A DNA stretch of 64,000 nt, from NCBI GenBank assembly GCA_022072175.1, contig JAJVIE010000003.1, forward strand, positions 306,598-370,597. The letters are read 5' to 3'. Shown here in pieces: positions 8,122 to 21,200 of this stretch. The DNA comes from Candidatus Omnitrophota bacterium. Its GTDB lineage: Bacteria; Omnitrophota; Gorgyraeia; 2-02-FULL-51-18. Both the position numbers and the translations under genes were made by a program. The notes under the pieces are model-generated. The model made no database searches and was not told the origin of the DNA. It saw only the letters and a list, made by a program, of their open reading frames with translations. Position 1 is the first letter of the stretch; every line of letters begins with the position of its first letter.

Positions 8122-11100
8122 ATGCAGCACTCATCGCGGACCAAAAGCGCGGCCAACGGCCAATCGCCGCTCACAGGCGATCTGAAGGGCCTCAAGATCG
8201 ACCGCCGTTTCACGAAGCCCGGACAGGACCCCCTCGACGCCGTCGTGTACGAGAAGCGCTCCTCGGCGATCACCAACACGGACGGTTCGGCGGTGTTCCG
8301 GATGGACGGTGTCGACGTGCCCAAGAGCTGGTCGCAGTTGGCCACCGACATCGTCGTATCCAAATACTTCCGAAAGGCGGGTGTGCCCGGCTCCGGTCAT
8401 GAGACGAGCGTCCGACAGGTGGTGCACCGCATCGCCCATACGATCCGGGAGGCGGGCGAGAGGTTCGGCGGCTATTTCCGCTCGCCGGAGGACGCGGAGG
8501 CCTTCGAAGCCGAGCTCAAGCACTTGCTCGTGACCCAGAAGGGCGCGTTCAACTCCCCGGTCTGGTTCAATTGCGGTCTGGCCGAGGCGTACGGCATCCA
8601 CACCGGAAGCGGCGGCAGTTATTACTGGGACGCCAAGAAGGGCGCGCCTTCGGTGACGAAGGACTCCTATTCGTATCCGCAGTGTTCGGCCTGTTTCATC
8701 CAGAGCGTCGAGGACGACCTGATGTCGATCTTCGACCTCATCAAGAACGAGGCCAGGCTCTTCAAGTTCGGCTCGGGTACGGGCACGAACTTCTCGAGGA
8801 TCCGCGGTCATCAGGAGAAGCTCTCCGGCGGCGGCACCTCCTCAGGGCTCATGTCCTTCCTTGAAGTTCTCGACCGCGGGGCCGGAGCCACCAAGTCCGG
8901 CGGCACCACCCGTCGCGCCGCCAAAATGGTGTGTCTGGACCTCGACCATCCGGAGATCGAGGATTTCATCAACTGGAAGGTCAAGGAAGAGCGTAAGGTC
9001 GCCGCGCTCATCGCGGCCGGGTACCCGTCGGATTTCAACGGCGAGGCCTACAAGACCGTCGGAGGCCAGAACTCCAACAACTCCGTCCGGATCAACGATG
9101 ATTTCATGAACGCCTATCTCGAGGGCGGTCAGTGGAGCACCCGCTTCCGCACCACGGGTCAGACGCACAAGACCTATGAGGCGCGCGATCTCATGAAGCA
9201 GATCGCGTTCGCCGCATGGGCCTGCGCCGACCCCGGCGTCCAGTACGACACCACCATCAACGACTGGCACACTTGCTCGGGCACGGACAAGATCCACGCC
9301 TCGAATCCCTGCTCCGAGTACATGTTCCTCGACGACAGCGCCTGCAACCTGGCTTCGATCAACTTGATGAAGTTCCTCGGCGAGGACGGGAGCTTCGACG
9401 TGGCCGGTTACCGCCACGCCTGCCGGATCTTCATCCTGGCGCAGGAGATCATCGTAGACCACTCGTCTTACCCGACCCAAAGGATCGCGCAGAACAGCCA
9501 TGACTACCGCCCTCTGGGGCTCGGCTATGCCAACCTCGGGACCCTGCTCATGGTCAAGGGCATCCCGTACGACTCCGAACGCGCGTACGCGATCTGCGGG
9601 GCGCTGACCGCGATCATGACCGGGCACGCCTATCGCACTTCCGCCGAGATCGCGCGCCACAAAGGCCCCTTCCCGGGATACGAGCCCAATCGCGAGTCCA
9701 CCAACCGCGTCATGCGTAAGCACCGTGACTCGGTCTTCCGCATCGATGAGCGGCTGTGCCCGGCGGATCTCCTGACGGCGGCGCGAGAGGATTGGGACGA
9801 GACGGTCCGGTTGTGCGAGAAGTACGGCGTGCGCAACGCCCAGGCCACCGTCATCGCGCCGACCGGCACCATCGGTCTCTTGATGGACTGCGACACCACG
9901 GGTATCGAGCCGGATTTTTCACTGGTCAAGTTCAAGAAGCTGGCCGGTGGCGGTTACTTCAAGATCGTCAACCAGTCGGTGCCGAGGGCCCTGTCCGCGC
10001 TCGGTTACCGCGAGGACCAAGTGCGCGACATCGTCACGTACGTGCAGGGGACGATGACGCTCGACGGCGCGCCGCACATCAACCCGCCCACGCTCAAGGA
10101 GCGCGGGTTCACGGACGAGGACATCGAACGCATCGAAGCGGCCCTGCCGGGCGTTTTCGAGCTGGCGTTCGCTTTCAACAAGTGGACGCTGGGCGAAGAA
10201 ACGCTCAAGAACCTGGGTTTCAAGGAGGAGCAGTACAACGCGCCCGGATTCAACATGCTGCAGGCGCTGGGGTACTCGGACAAACAGGTGGACGAGGCCA
10301 ATGACGTCATCTGCGGCCGCATGACCATCGAGGGAGCGCCCGGTCTCAAGCCGGAGCACCTGCCGGTGTTCGACTGCGCCAACAAGTGCGGTAAGTACGG
10401 CAAGCGCTATATCGCTCCGATGGGACATATCCGGATGATGGGCGCCGCCCAGCCGTTCATCTCGGGCGCGATCTCCAAGACCGTCAACCTGCCGCATGAG
10501 GTGACCGTAGAGGAGATCGAGCGGATCTACGTGGATGCCTGGAAGCTCGGTCTCAAGGCCGTCGCGCTCTACCGCGACGGATGCAAGCTCTCGCAGCCGC
10601 TCAATTCGACCAGTTCCTCGGGGACCAAGAGCAGTGGAGCGCCGGCCGAGACCGCGCACGTGGCCCAGCGCGAGCGTCTCCCCAAGAAGCGGGCCGGCCT
10701 CACTCAGGAAGCGCGCATCGGCGGGCATAAGGTCTACGTGCGTACGGGAGAGTACGAGGACGGACGTCTGGGTGAGATCTTCATCGATATGCACAAGGAA
10801 GGCGCCGCCTACCGGAGCATGATGAACTGCTTCGCCATCGCGGTGTCGCTGGGTCTCCAGTACGGAGTGCCGTTGCAGGAGTACGTGGACGTGTTCACGT
10901 TCACGCGCTTCGAGCCTTCCGGCCCGGTGGACCATCCCAACATCAAGTACGTGACCTCCATCGTAGACTACATCTTCCGTCTGTTGGCCATGGAGTATCT
11001 CGGCCGTCACGATCTGGTGCAGGTGCCGCCGTCCGAAGCGCCGGCCGCCCAGCCGCTCCGCCCGCGTCCGGCTCAGGACGCGGCCAAGGTGACCGAGGAC

Positions 11101-11280
11101 GAGAAGACCGACAGCGCTCGAGCGGTCGGGTCGGCGTCCTCGACCGAAGGGGCGCTCAACGATCACCTCGGCAAGATGATGGGCGATGCGCCGTTCTGTT
11201 CGCTCTGCGGCCACGTGACCGTACGTAACGGCGCCTGCTACAAGTGCCTCAACTGCGGCAACTCGATGGGTTGTTCCTGA
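8122..11280 (+). CDS. nrdJ: Adenosylcobalamin-dependent (class II) ribonucleotide reductase
   Basis: A 1,052-residue class II reductase that makes deoxyribonucleotides using vitamin B12, with no need of oxygen. Evidence: [10 protein letters not shown] with the first redox cysteine; the active-site finger N-P-C-S-E-Y followed by [32 protein letters not shown]. The C-terminal zinc-ribbon tail has paired cysteines ([14 protein letters not shown]) ending G-C-S, as is usual for long NrdJ. A low-complexity Pro/Ala/Asp/Glu linker (~970-1025) precedes this tail. GGAGGAG stands before the ATG. The NrdR box and consensus promoter suggest control by deoxynucleotide level. Confidence 0.96.
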   Translation: MQHSSRTKSAANGQSPLTGDLKGLKIDRRFTKPGQDPLDAVVYEKRSSAITNTDGSAVFRMDGVDVPKSWSQLATDIVVSKYFRKAGVPGSGHETSVRQVVHRIAHTIREAGERFGGYFRSPEDAEAFEAELKHLLVTQKGAFNSPVWFNCGLAEAYGIHTGSGGSYYWDAKKGAPSVTKDSYSYPQCSACFIQSVEDDLMSIFDLIKNEARLFKFGSGTGTNFSRIRGHQEKLSGGGTSSGLMSFLEVLDRGAGATKSGGTTRRAAKMVCLDLDHPEIEDFINWKVKEERKVAALIAAGYPSDFNGEAYKTVGGQNSNNSVRINDDFMNAYLEGGQWSTRFRTTGQTHKTYEARDLMKQIAFAAWACADPGVQYDTTINDWHTCSGTDKIHASNPCSEYMFLDDSACNLASINLMKFLGEDGSFDVAGYRHACRIFILAQEIIVDHSSYPTQRIAQNSHDYRPLGLGYANLGTLLMVKGIPYDSERAYAICGALTAIMTGHAYRTSAEIARHKGPFPGYEPNRESTNRVMRKHRDSVFRIDERLCPADLLTAAREDWDETVRLCEKYGVRNAQATVIAPTGTIGLLMDCDTTGIEPDFSLVKFKKLAGGGYFKIVNQSVPRALSALGYREDQVRDIVTYVQGTMTLDGAPHINPPTLKERGFTDEDIERIEAALPGVFELAFAFNKWTLGEETLKNLGFKEEQYNAPGFNMLQALGYSDKQVDEANDVICGRMTIEGAPGLKPEHLPVFDCANKCGKYGKRYIAPMGHIRMMGAAQPFISGAISKTVNLPHEVTVEEIERIYVDAWKLGLKAVALYRDGCKLSQPLNSTSSSGTKSSGAPAETAHVAQRERLPKKRAGLTQEARIGGHKVYVRTGEYEDGRLGEIFIDMHKEGAAYRSMMNCFAIAVSLGLQYGVPLQEYVDVFTFTRFEPSGPVDHPNIKYVTSIVDYIFRLLAMEYLGRHDLVQVPPSEAPAAQPLRPRPAQDAAKVTEDEKTDSARAVGSASSTEGALNDHLGKMMGDAPFCSLCGHVTVRNGACYKCLNCGNSMGCS

Positions 11281-11326
11281 TCGGAACGCGCGGATAGGAT
11301 CGGGCGTCGATAGACATCGTCGGCAT

Positions 11327-11353
11327 ACGGCCGGAGCGCAGCGCTCCGGCCGT
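11327..11353 (+). terminator. Perfect GC hairpin after nrdJ
   Basis: ACGGCCGGAGCGC (11327-11339) is complementary to 11341-11353, giving a nearly loopless palindrome, so the real stem is ~11 pairs. Only TTGT follows, so termination may be weak or Rho-assisted. Confidence 0.6.
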
Positions 11354-11370
11354 TGTCCATTGGAGCGCCT

Positions 11371-12186
11371 TTGCGCATACAAGCAACGGATCTGCATCTC
11401 GAGGCCACGCTCGAGTCCGGGCAGGTGTTCGGCTACGAGCGCTGTGCGGACGGTTCCTACCGTGGGACGTTGAGAGGCAAGCGCATCACGTTGAGCGCTA
11501 GGGGTCCGGCGCTGACCGTTACAGGTCCGGTGTTGCCGACAGCGCGAGAAGTCCGTGACTATCTGGACCTGGAGCGCGACCTCAGTCCGGTGTACGCATG
11601 GCTCCGGGACGACCCTCGCCTGCGCCCGACGCTCGCGGCCTACCGCGGGTTGCGTCTCATCCGCCAGGACCCCTGGGAAGCTCTCGCGTGTTTCATCCTG
11701 TCCTCCAACAACAACGTCAAGCGCATCCAGCTCATGCACGCTCGATTGAGCGCGAGCCTCGGCGCCGGAGCCTTTCCGGCCGCATCCGCCATCGCGCGTT
11801 GCCACGAGCGGACCCTACGCGACATCGGCCTCGGGTACCGCGCGCCATATCTCCAGCGCTCAGCGACGTACGTCGCCAACAATCCGCATGCGCTAGAGAC
11901 GATCCGCTCGGCGGATTTCGAAGAAGCGCGGGCGCTCGTATCCAGCTACCCGGGGATCGGACCTAAGGTCGCCGACTGTGTGTTGCTCTACGGATTTGGC
12001 CGCTACGAGGCGTTCCCGGTGGACGTTTGGATGCTGCGCGTGATGCGAAGCTTGTATTTCAAGGGCCGCCGCGTCTCCGGGGAACGGGTCTACCGTGAGG
12101 CGCAAAAGCGTTGGGGAAAGTGGGCCGGATACGTCCAGCAGTACCTCTTCCACGGGGCCCGGATGGGGGTGTTGAGCGTCGGATAG
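11371..12186 (+). CDS. ogg: 8-oxoguanine DNA glycosylase/AP lyase, OGG1 type
   Basis: A 271-residue base-excision repair enzyme that removes 8-oxoguanine and nicks the abasic site. The N-terminal OGG beta domain (S-G-Q-V-F-G-Y) leads into the helix-hairpin-helix GPD core: Q-D-P-W-E-A-L-A-C-F-I-L-S-S-N-N-N. The hairpin is Y-P-G-I-G-P-K-V-A-D-C with catalytic Lys199, and the Asp is at 218 in F-P-V-D-V-W-M; the 19-residue spacing equals that in human OGG1 (Lys249/Asp268). I start at TTG 11371 because GGAG lies five bases upstream; an in-frame TTG at 11353 falls in the preceding hairpin. Confidence 0.92.
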   Translation: MRIQATDLHLEATLESGQVFGYERCADGSYRGTLRGKRITLSARGPALTVTGPVLPTAREVRDYLDLERDLSPVYAWLRDDPRLRPTLAAYRGLRLIRQDPWEALACFILSSNNNVKRIQLMHARLSASLGAGAFPAASAIARCHERTLRDIGLGYRAPYLQRSATYVANNPHALETIRSADFEEARALVSSYPGIGPKVADCVLLYGFGRYEAFPVDVWMLRVMRSLYFKGRRVSGERVYREAQKRWGKWAGYVQQYLFHGARMGVLSVG

Positions 12187-12192
12187 TTAGAT

Positions 12193-12238
12193 TTGTAAAT
12201 AATTAGTTAGACATGTATATTTCTATTAAGACTATATA
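12193..12238 (+). promoter_or_regulatory. AT-rich promoter region of the giant gene
   Basis: A short AT-rich island in otherwise GC-rich DNA. TTGTAA (12193-12198), 17 bases, TATATT (12216-12221) is the best pair; TATATA (12233-12238) is a second possible -10. The start codon is TTG 12268 with only a weak purine run (GGGGA) before it. Confidence 0.5.
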
Positions 12239-12267
12239 AGGCCACGGCGATTCTAGCGGGGATCACC

Positions 12268-15200
12268 TTGACGCGAAAGCAACACCTCAGACCCATAGCG
12301 GCCCTACTTGTGCTGGTCTTCGCATCCTGCGAGATCGCGCAGGCCGCTTCGATCGACCCCGGAGCTTCGGGCGCGCCGCTGAGCGCCCGCGAAAGCCTGC
12401 TCAAAGACCCCAGTCTCATCCAGGCGCCGTCCGAACACGTCACGCTCAAGGAGGTCCATCGGGGCGGCGCGGGCAAGCTCATCATCCACATCCAGGATGC
12501 GCACGTGAACCTCAGCGGACAGGAGAACCTCGCCGCCGCGCTCGATGCCATCCTGACGCGTTACGACCTGGACCTGGTCCTGGTGGAGGGCGGTACGCGC
12601 GAGGATACGCTGACTCCGATCAAGAGCATCGCCACACCCGACGTGTGGAAGCGCGTGGCCAAGAAGTTCCTGATCGAAGGCAAGATCTCCGGCGAGGAGT
12701 ACCTCAACCTCGTCTCCGATCATCCGATGCGGATCCTCGGCATCGAGGACCGCCAGCTGTACCAGCGCAGTGTCGAGGCCTACGGCCGTCTGGTCGAACA
12801 GCGGCAGGACATCCTCGATTACCTGCTGTTGGTGGACAGGGCGATCGAGCGTCTCAAGGAGGGGCTGTACCCGCGCTCGATGATCGAGTACGAAAGGGAA
12901 CGCCGCGCTTCGGCGCCGGACGGCCAGCCGACCGCGGACGTGCGGGCGCTGGTGAGCGCGGCCGCGCTCTCGGGCATCGATCTCGGCGTCTATCCCAACG
13001 TCGGCCGGACGGCGTCGCTGTTGGACAAAGAATCGACCATCGATTTCGACGCGGCCAATCTCGAGCAGGCCGCGCTCATCGATGAGATCGTCGCGCGCGG
13101 AGGCGAGCGCGAGATCGCCGAGCTCAGCCGGCAGGCCGCGGCCGCGAAGGAGCAGAGGGCGGCGCGTTTTTCCCACTTCCAAAACACTTTTCTTATCGCC
13201 AGGTCCAAGAACATCGATCTGGGCAAGTATCCGAGCCTCACCACGTACCGCGATTATCTCGAGGATTTCAACCGGATCGATCTGGAGCTGGTGATCGAGG
13301 AGTCCGCGGCGTTGGAGGACGAGTTGTACCGCCGCGCGCTCAAGGACGAGGACGCTCGCACCCTGAGGGCCATCGACCGCTTCACGGACCTGCTGGACCT
13401 GGCGTACCGGATCCAGATGAGCACCAAGGATTTCGCGCTGTTCTCGGCCAACGAACCGGATTTCACCGCACCGGCGTTCACCGGATGGATCAACCGCAAG
13501 CTCGCCGAGAGCGGCCGCTTCGACGCCCTGCTCGGACGCGGCGCGGCGTTGGAGAGCGGTCAGAAAGCCCTGCTGGACTTCTATGATTCGGTCAGCAAGA
13601 GGGACTACGCGTTCCTTGAGAACACCGAGCGTATCCTTGAGCGCGAGGACCAGCGGGTGGCGGTGCTCATCTCGGGCGGTTATCACACGCCTCATCTCAA
13701 GAAGCTGTTCGCTTCCAAGGAGATCTCCTTCGTCGTGTTGACACCGGTGGTGACCGGCGAGACCAATCAGAAGAAGTACGAGCGTATCCTCCTGGCGCCG
13801 CTCGGGCAGCGCAAGAGCGTGGACACCGTGCGGGGACAGCGCAAGACCTCCGAGCGGTCCCTGAGCGACTTGGAAGAGGATCTCCTGCATCTCAAGCGAA
13901 GGACCGACGGCGTGCGTCCGCGTTCGGCCGGTGAGGACGGCGCTCGCCTGGCCGAGATCATCAGCGAAGGCGCCAAGCTCGCCGGGACGGACCCCGAGGT
14001 CGCTGCGCGGGTCGCGCTCGACTATCAGACGAGGGGCAGGCAGATCGATGAGGTCTCTCCTGCGGACGATTCTCGGACGGGCGCGAGATTGTCCGAAGCG
14101 GACGAGGATCGTGAAATGTCGATGGGCATCGCTCTCGAGGTGCCGGGCAACCGCTTCAAGGCGCCGTTCATCGAGCGTCATGCGGACAAGTTCACCGGCC
14201 ACGCGGGTACGCGCCTGGAGATCCGGCCGAACGGCGCGGCTCTCAAGGAGCGGATCAACGCGATCGCCGATGCGATCGAGGGTGTCGATCTGGTTCACGG
14301 CGTCGCTTGGGACAAGGGGGGCATCTACAATCTCGCGCTGATCCTGATGACGGGCCGCCTGTCGCCGCAGTCCTGGCGAGGACCGATGTCGCGAGGCCAG
14401 GCCGCCTTGCACGGCCCGTACTATATCCTGTCGCCGGTCGAGGCCGAGATGGACACCTGGAGGACCTCCGACGTGTGGACGGCCGTTCTGGTGCCGACCC
14501 AGGAGGACGCGGACGGGCTCCGCGAGGTTATCGAGGCCGGGATCGCGGAAGGCGCTGTCGCGGAGCGGGATATCGAGGCGGCTCGCGCGAGCCTTTCCAA
14601 GATCGTCACGTACGCGGATTTCCGGCCCAGGGAAAAGACGGGAGCGCGCTTGGCGCAGGACGCCGTCGACGCTCGCGCGGACCAGGTCATCGAATCGATC
14701 GGGCAGCGTTTGCCTGAAATGGAGCTACAGCGGGTCAACTCGATGCTGCTCCGGTGGAGGGGTCTGGTGTCGGGCAAGCAGGTCCAGATCGAGTGGACCG
14801 CTTCGGAGCTCGTTCGGCGCATGCAGCAGGTCGGATCGATGGAGGGTTATCCGAACGACCGGGACCTCTTGCGCATCGATTTCAGCGACCCGCAGTTGAC
14901 AGCGTCGGTCAACGCCGGCGTGCGCGCCTCGATGCCCGCGGACAGTACGGTCGAATTTCTCAGGCGATTGCAGGTCTTCCTGCCGGAGATCGGCCGACGA
15001 TCCCCGATCCTTCTTGCCGTCTCCGCCGAGCCCAGGGAAGTGATCCTAGCGGACGGACGCCGCGTGGACGAGCGCGTGACGGACCGCAGGGCCCGTCTGT
15101 ACGAGGCGCTGCTCAGGACGCTCGGATATCGCGAACGGATCGAACAGCGCATCGCGGCCAAAGGGTCGGAGGGACGGATCCTGGAGGAGGAGGTGCGCTT

Positions 15201-18200
15201 CTATCAGCCGCCGGACATCCCGGACGGCGCGCGGCTGGCCACCGCCGAGGAACTCGAGAGCCGCTTGCGAGCCGCGCTGCCTCCGAACGTTACGAGCACA
15301 GGCGCTTCCGCGGATCGCTTCGATGTGCAAGTGGAAGTCTATAGTGCGACGCCGACCTCGGCGCCGGTCCGGATCCAGCTCAACCGGGAGGGTCGCAGGG
15401 CCGGCTACGCCGACTTCGATCTCGTCACGGGCCTGATGTCGACGAGCCATGATTGGTCCGTGGATGAGACGGCACTTCTGGCGCTGTACACAGAGCCGGA
15501 ATTCAGGAGCGCCTATAGCGGCATCGGGACCACGCTCTTGGCGTTGGCCGTGGCGGCCCTTCGCTCGGAAGGAACCTCCGAGATGAGCGTTTTCGCGACG
15601 GAGACCACCGCGCCCTACTATGAGCGGCGGGGATTCGTCGCCGACCCGGGGACAACGACCTTGCGCATGCCGTTGACCGAGGGAGCCGCCGCGACGCCCG
15701 GTTCGGAGCGTTTGGCGGTCGGGATCACGAAGCTGGATGCCGAAGAGATCGCCGGCGCCCGGCTGGCTTTTGAGGTGCGATCGACCGTCGAGCCTGGGGC
15801 GGAACTCGCCGGAGCCCGGTCCAACCTCGATCGGACGCTTTTGAGACTGGCGGACGAACTGTATGACTATGGTCGCGACGTCTTCAGGCGTGAGGAGTTC
15901 ACGTACGCTTCGCTGGGGCCGCTGCTGGCGGAGCTCGATCGCCGGATATCAGCGGGGGCGGGGCTGACGGACCTCGAGTTGGACGTTGCGGATATCCTGA
16001 GGCTGCAGCTGCGAGAGCCCGGCGTGTTTCCCGACGGGTCCCTCGAGCGGGACAACGCGCGTCTGCTCCAACAGGCCGCCCGCAAGGTCGCCGCCGTGGT
16101 CCGAACGATCCGTACCGACGAAGACGGAGAGCCTCGGCCTGACGCGGACCGTGAAGCGCTCACCGCGTATGTGCTCTCGGCAAGGCCGGTCTTCGATGAG
16201 TTCCAATCGATCCTGTCGCAGTACGCGAACGCCAACGCGGCCGCTCCGGACGGCCCCCGGACCCGCCAGCTGCGCAGACGTCTCGAGAGCGAGTACGGCG
16301 CGCGATATGCGCGTCATCTCGAGGAAAGCAGCCGGGTCGCGTCGGCCGGCACCGCCGTCTATGAGCCCGACGAGATCGAGGTTGCCGTCACGGGTACGGA
16401 TCCCGCTCAGGACGAATTGTTCCGTCAGGCCCAGCAGGGCGTCGCCGGCGCGCTCCAGACGGCCGGGACCCACAACGATGTCCGATATGGGCGTATCGGT
16501 TCGGGCCGCTTCGCGCGTGTCTATGTCGAGTCAGAGGAACGGGGCGGAGAGATCGTTGAGACCGGGCAGGTTCTCAAACTGACGACCAATCTGACGACGG
16601 ATGCGGCTCAAGTGGCGGCGGCGCTCAACCAAGGCCCTCTGCCGTTGGCCGTCACGACGACCGATCACAGCGCGGCCACCGGCACTCCGTCGCTGAGGGC
16701 TTACCGTCAGGAGCGCGGGAGCGTCGTCTCCGAGGTGCTCGCTACTGTTGACCGCGCGCGAGATCGCGAAATGGCAGCGGACGTCTACGGACAAATGATC
16801 GAGCTGTACGACGACCTGCTGGCGCAGCGCGGCGTGCTGGTCGTGGACGCCAATGCCGACAACGCCGTGCTCATCGATGGGCGGGCCCTGCTGGCGGATT
16901 TCGATCTGGCGGTCACGCTGAGGCGCGACGGATCCGTCGTCTCAGGGCCTTCGCTCGCTCCGTTCTCGGGGGATGCTCGGTCGCGGTTCGAAGTGGTCAG
17001 CTACCTCGGTTCATTGCTCTATCCGTTGACGGAGGCGCGCAGTGAGACCGCCGCCGCCTACCGTGATCGCCTGGACCGTCTCGGCCGCATCAACCGCAGG
17101 CCACTGGCGGCGCTCCTGTCGGACCTCCTGTCGGATCCCGCGGCGCGCTCCGAGATCCTAGCGGAGTTGGCGCGCTACATGCGCCGGGACGAAGAGGGTC
17201 GTCGTGACGAGCGCGCCGTCCAGCGTCTCTGGAAGGCCCTGGAGCGCGCCCTGCCCGGTGACCAGATCCTCGCTCGCCTGCGGGAAGCGACGCTGTCCGA
17301 CGCAGAGACCGATCCCCGACTGAGGTTGTACCGCGATCTTGTGAACTCGGAGCCGATGAATCTTCTGGTCGACGCGGACCCCGCTCTGGCCGATGCGCTC
17401 CGCGCCGATCTTACGGGTCCCTTCGCAGCCAGCGGAAGAGCGGTGACGCCGCGCGACTATGTCCGTCACCTCAGGCGCAGTGCCTCGGGTCCGGCGCTGG
17501 CGGGTGCCTTCGCGCGGGCTCTGGTCGCCTCGAGGCAAGCGCTGGAGCGGGTGAGGACGGGCGAGACGTACGCGTTGGGACCCTACGCGTTCGATCCGGC
17601 CCGGTCGCTGTTCGACAATCTGATGGAACTCGAGCGCTCGGGCGGATCCTTGGCGAGCAGTCTGCTGGCGCGGACGGCGTTCTACCAGAGAGAAGTGTCG
17701 GAGCTCATCGGCCGCAGCGCGGAGCTCTTCGCGGCCTATGATGACGGCGGTGAAGCGCGCCTGGGCGCCATCGAGAACGCGCTCAGGTCGGCGTTGACGA
17801 ACGCCTCGCGCAGGAGCGTCTTCGCCGCGGTCGGGACCGACGCGCTGTTGACCGCGCCTCTGAGCGTGATCTCACCGGCCCTGCTCGACGCGGCGGGATA
17901 TACCGGTCGTGACCGCCTGCTCAGATCGCATGCCGAGGCCGCCGAGGAGTTGTTGGCGATGCTCGGGCTCAGGCGTGCGGATATCATGGCGCACTTGCGC
18001 GCCGCGGGAGAGCTTCGGCGGATCGAGCGTCACGCTTTGGACCTGTTGATCGAGGAGTTCGCCGAGCCGCAAGGTTTCTTATCGAGCGGAGTGGACGCCG
18101 TGATCGATCTGGCGTACGCGCTCGGCCGTCGCTTAGGCCTGATCTCGGGAGCGAGGTTGTCGCCGATGGACCGCTTCCGGGCTCTGCTGTCCGCTCTCTG

Positions 18201-21200
18201 GGGGACGGTCTTCGGTACGGGTTCCCAGCGCGCGACCGAGCCCCGTCAGGCGCGAGAGATCGATGCGCGGGAGCTGCTCGGCATCGATCTGGGCAAGGAC
18301 AGCAAGACCTATCGTCTCGAGGCTGTGACGGTCTATGGCGGATACGAGGGCGAACGCGAGATCTACGAGCGCGGATTCGTGGTCCGGGCGACGCACGCGA
18401 CGGAGGCCGGACGCGCGTACTATCTGAAGTTCGGCGGAGAGCGCATGCTCGAGCGCGCCGAGTACGAGCACGGACTGTTGCGCGCCGCGCTCGAGCGCGC
18501 TCGTGCCGAGGATGACCGGGACCTCGCGTCGGTCCTGCCGGATTTCGGGCTGGGTACGGTCACCCACGAGGAGCTGGTCAAGAGGGTCATCCCCGCCCTG
18601 CGTGAGGCGATGCCCGGCCTCAGTTCATATGCCTCGTCGTACGTCGGCACCCTGATCGGCACCATCCAAAAATCCGACCGACCGTATCTGGCGACGCGGC
18701 CCGCTCTGGGGCAGAACCTCAACGACCGGGCCGAGGGTCTTAAGGAACGCGGAGAGCTGGAACCGAAGGAACTGCTCGAGGACGTGCTCGTCGTGGCGGC
18801 CGCTCTACGGGCAGCCCACCGGGCCGGCCTGTACAACCGCGACCTGCACCCCGGGGACATCTACCTGTACGACGATGGCGGGGTCCGCAGGGCGCAGATC
18901 CTCGATTGGGAACTGGGTGTCCTGTCGGGCGCGGAAGGTTATGAGCTGGACGATCTGGAGGCGAAGTTCCCGTATCAGTGGGATAAGGGGAACGCGTTCT
19001 CGGAAGACAGCGAGGACCCCGAGATCAGGGACCTCAACAGTCTCATCGTGATCGCGCTCGGATACGCCGAGCTCATGGGCAGGGATTCGGCGTTCTACCG
19101 CTACATGCGCGCTCAGTTGGAGCGGACGTGGCTCGAGGGCCGTGAGGATGAGTTCGAATGGGGAGGTCCGCCCAAAGAGATCCAAAAGAGCGTGATCGCT
19201 CGTCTGCCCGGCGCGGATCCCGCCGCCAACCCCAAGGGTCTGGGCATCGTCGATCTGGAAGCGTTCCTGCGCCACACCTACGATCATCCCGAGGTCTATG
19301 CCGACGGAGAGACCGGAGCCCGTCTGGCGGCGCCAGCGGACGGTCAGGACCGATTCAGGAGCGCCATTGACAGCGCCAGAACGCGCGCTCTTCGTAAGCG
19401 TCAGGACCTTCGGGATATGCTTCTTTCGGGTTTTCTGGCTTTGACGTTGCTCGGAGGTCTGGGCGGGATCTGGGCGATCCTCGGCGGTATCGGGGCCGAG
19501 CCCGCCGCGGCTCCTGTGGCGGCCGTTCCGGAAGAGCGGCCCCTGAGCTTCGCCGAACGGCAGGCCCGAACGCGCATGGAACGGTACGGCGAGTACCAGA
19601 AAGCCGTGGCTACGGACGGCCGTTCGAGTATCCGCTGGATCACCGACCCCGCGGAGTGGAGCCGCATCGTCGGCGAAGGCCGACTGACGACGATCCGGGG
19701 GTACTACAAGCTCGATGATAGGACCGTCTATCTGCGCGGCGCGGATCCCGCTGTCAGCGGCGGAGCGATCAGCGAGTATGACCTCAAGTTCTTGGCGCAC
19801 GAGGTCTACCACGAACGGGCCGATGCCGCCGGGATGACCTTGGAGCGGGAGACGGATGAGCTGTCGCGGCTGATCGACGCGTTGGCCGCGGACGGTGATG
19901 TCCGGACGCTCGAGCGGATCACCGCCGAATATGATCGCCTGCAGGTCCTGCAGCGGCTACCGGGCTCTTATAAGACCTCTGAGTTGGCAGCGGAGTTCTT
20001 CGGACGTGTCGCCGGAGAACTCGAGAGCGCCGGTGTCAGCGCACCGGAACCGCAGGCTCCCGCGACGGGTACGGGCCTTCGGCAGGGTGCCGGGCTGAGC
20101 GAGGGTTTCGATGAGACGATCCGGGAGCTGGTGTCGGGACTGCGCCGCGGTGAGCGGCCGGCCACACGCGAAGCTCTCAAGAAGTACCTGGACCGGATCG
20201 GGCACCCGGCGTCCGGGCGTCTGGACGGCGCGCCGAGCGGAGCGCGGCTGGCGCTGGGTCGCATGATCCGAAATGCTCTGCTGCCGGTATCGGTCGCCTG
20301 GAAACGCTGGATCTCACGGGGTGACGACCGGCTCGCCCGGTGGACCCCGGCACAGGTCGGTTACCTGCTGTCCAATCCCCGCTACCCCGATGGGGAGCGT
20401 CTTGAAGCGGTCTATTCGGAGATCTTGTCAAGTCTCGGAATAGAGGCGCCGTCGCTCGAGGGCGCAGATGTCCGCACGAGCTTTGAACGGGCATATGCCC
20501 TGAGGGCGGATGTTGTGAACCGGTTCACGCAGAGGCTTGCCGCCTACCTGTCGGATCGTTACGGTATCGAGGTCACCGGATTGCCCGACGCCGTCCGCAC
20601 GGACCGCAGCGGGCTGCGGTTGAGTCTTTTTGAAATGCCCTTCGCCGTCATCGAGCACGACGTCGCCGACGGCACGCTGGCCCTCAAGCTCAACACGGAG
20701 GCCAATGCCGAGGACCTGGTCAATGGAGTAGCCGCGTATCTCCTGCATCAAGTCGTGAGAACGGAACCGGGAGCTTCGCGGCGGAAATTGGGCGCAGCCG
20801 ATCCTAAGATCGACCTGGAGATGCTCCAGCGGCTGATCGATCATCGGGATGCTTTCGAAGCGGCTGCGCGTGACGACATCCGCTCCGCGGCAGCCACGTA
20901 CAGCGCGGCCGTTCGCTCTGAGATCGCCCGATACTTCAAGGACCGCGCGATAGGGGCGGGGGCCGTGCCGATCGTCGCGGGAAGTTTCGCTCTTGGAGTC
21001 GCGACCCCCAAGAGCGATCTGGAGGTCGTGGTGGTGCTGGACGAGACGCTGGCGGATCGCCGTGAGGAGATCTGGGAGCCGCTCGAGGCGACCCTGTCCG
21101 CTTTTACGCTCGTGGATTGGATCATGCCCAAGGCTGGGGAGGGAGATAGAAGCCAGGCGTTGACCCTTGAAGAGCTCGCCGCGGGATTGTCCGGTGAGGG

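Noticed and set aside
9919-11805. Minus-strand open frame of 628 codons over nrdJ and the ogg gene
   Set aside because: It crosses two well-supported plus-strand genes and the hairpin between them, and shows no protein family feature.
12304-14412. Long minus-strand open frame (702 codons) opposite the giant gene
   Set aside because: It is a shadow of the plus-strand codons in GC-rich DNA. Its composition (runs of Arg, His, Asp and Val-Glu-Asp) and lack of ribosome-binding site or motifs are typical of antisense frames; several similar ones occur opposite nrdJ and elsewhere in the giant gene (for example 24373-25809, 31954-33570, 35782-37350).
15811-15822. G-A-R-S at residue 1182 of the giant protein, 19 residues after a true motif
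   Set aside because: It lacks the Leu-Ala/Ser ending found in the other 20 copies, so it was not counted.
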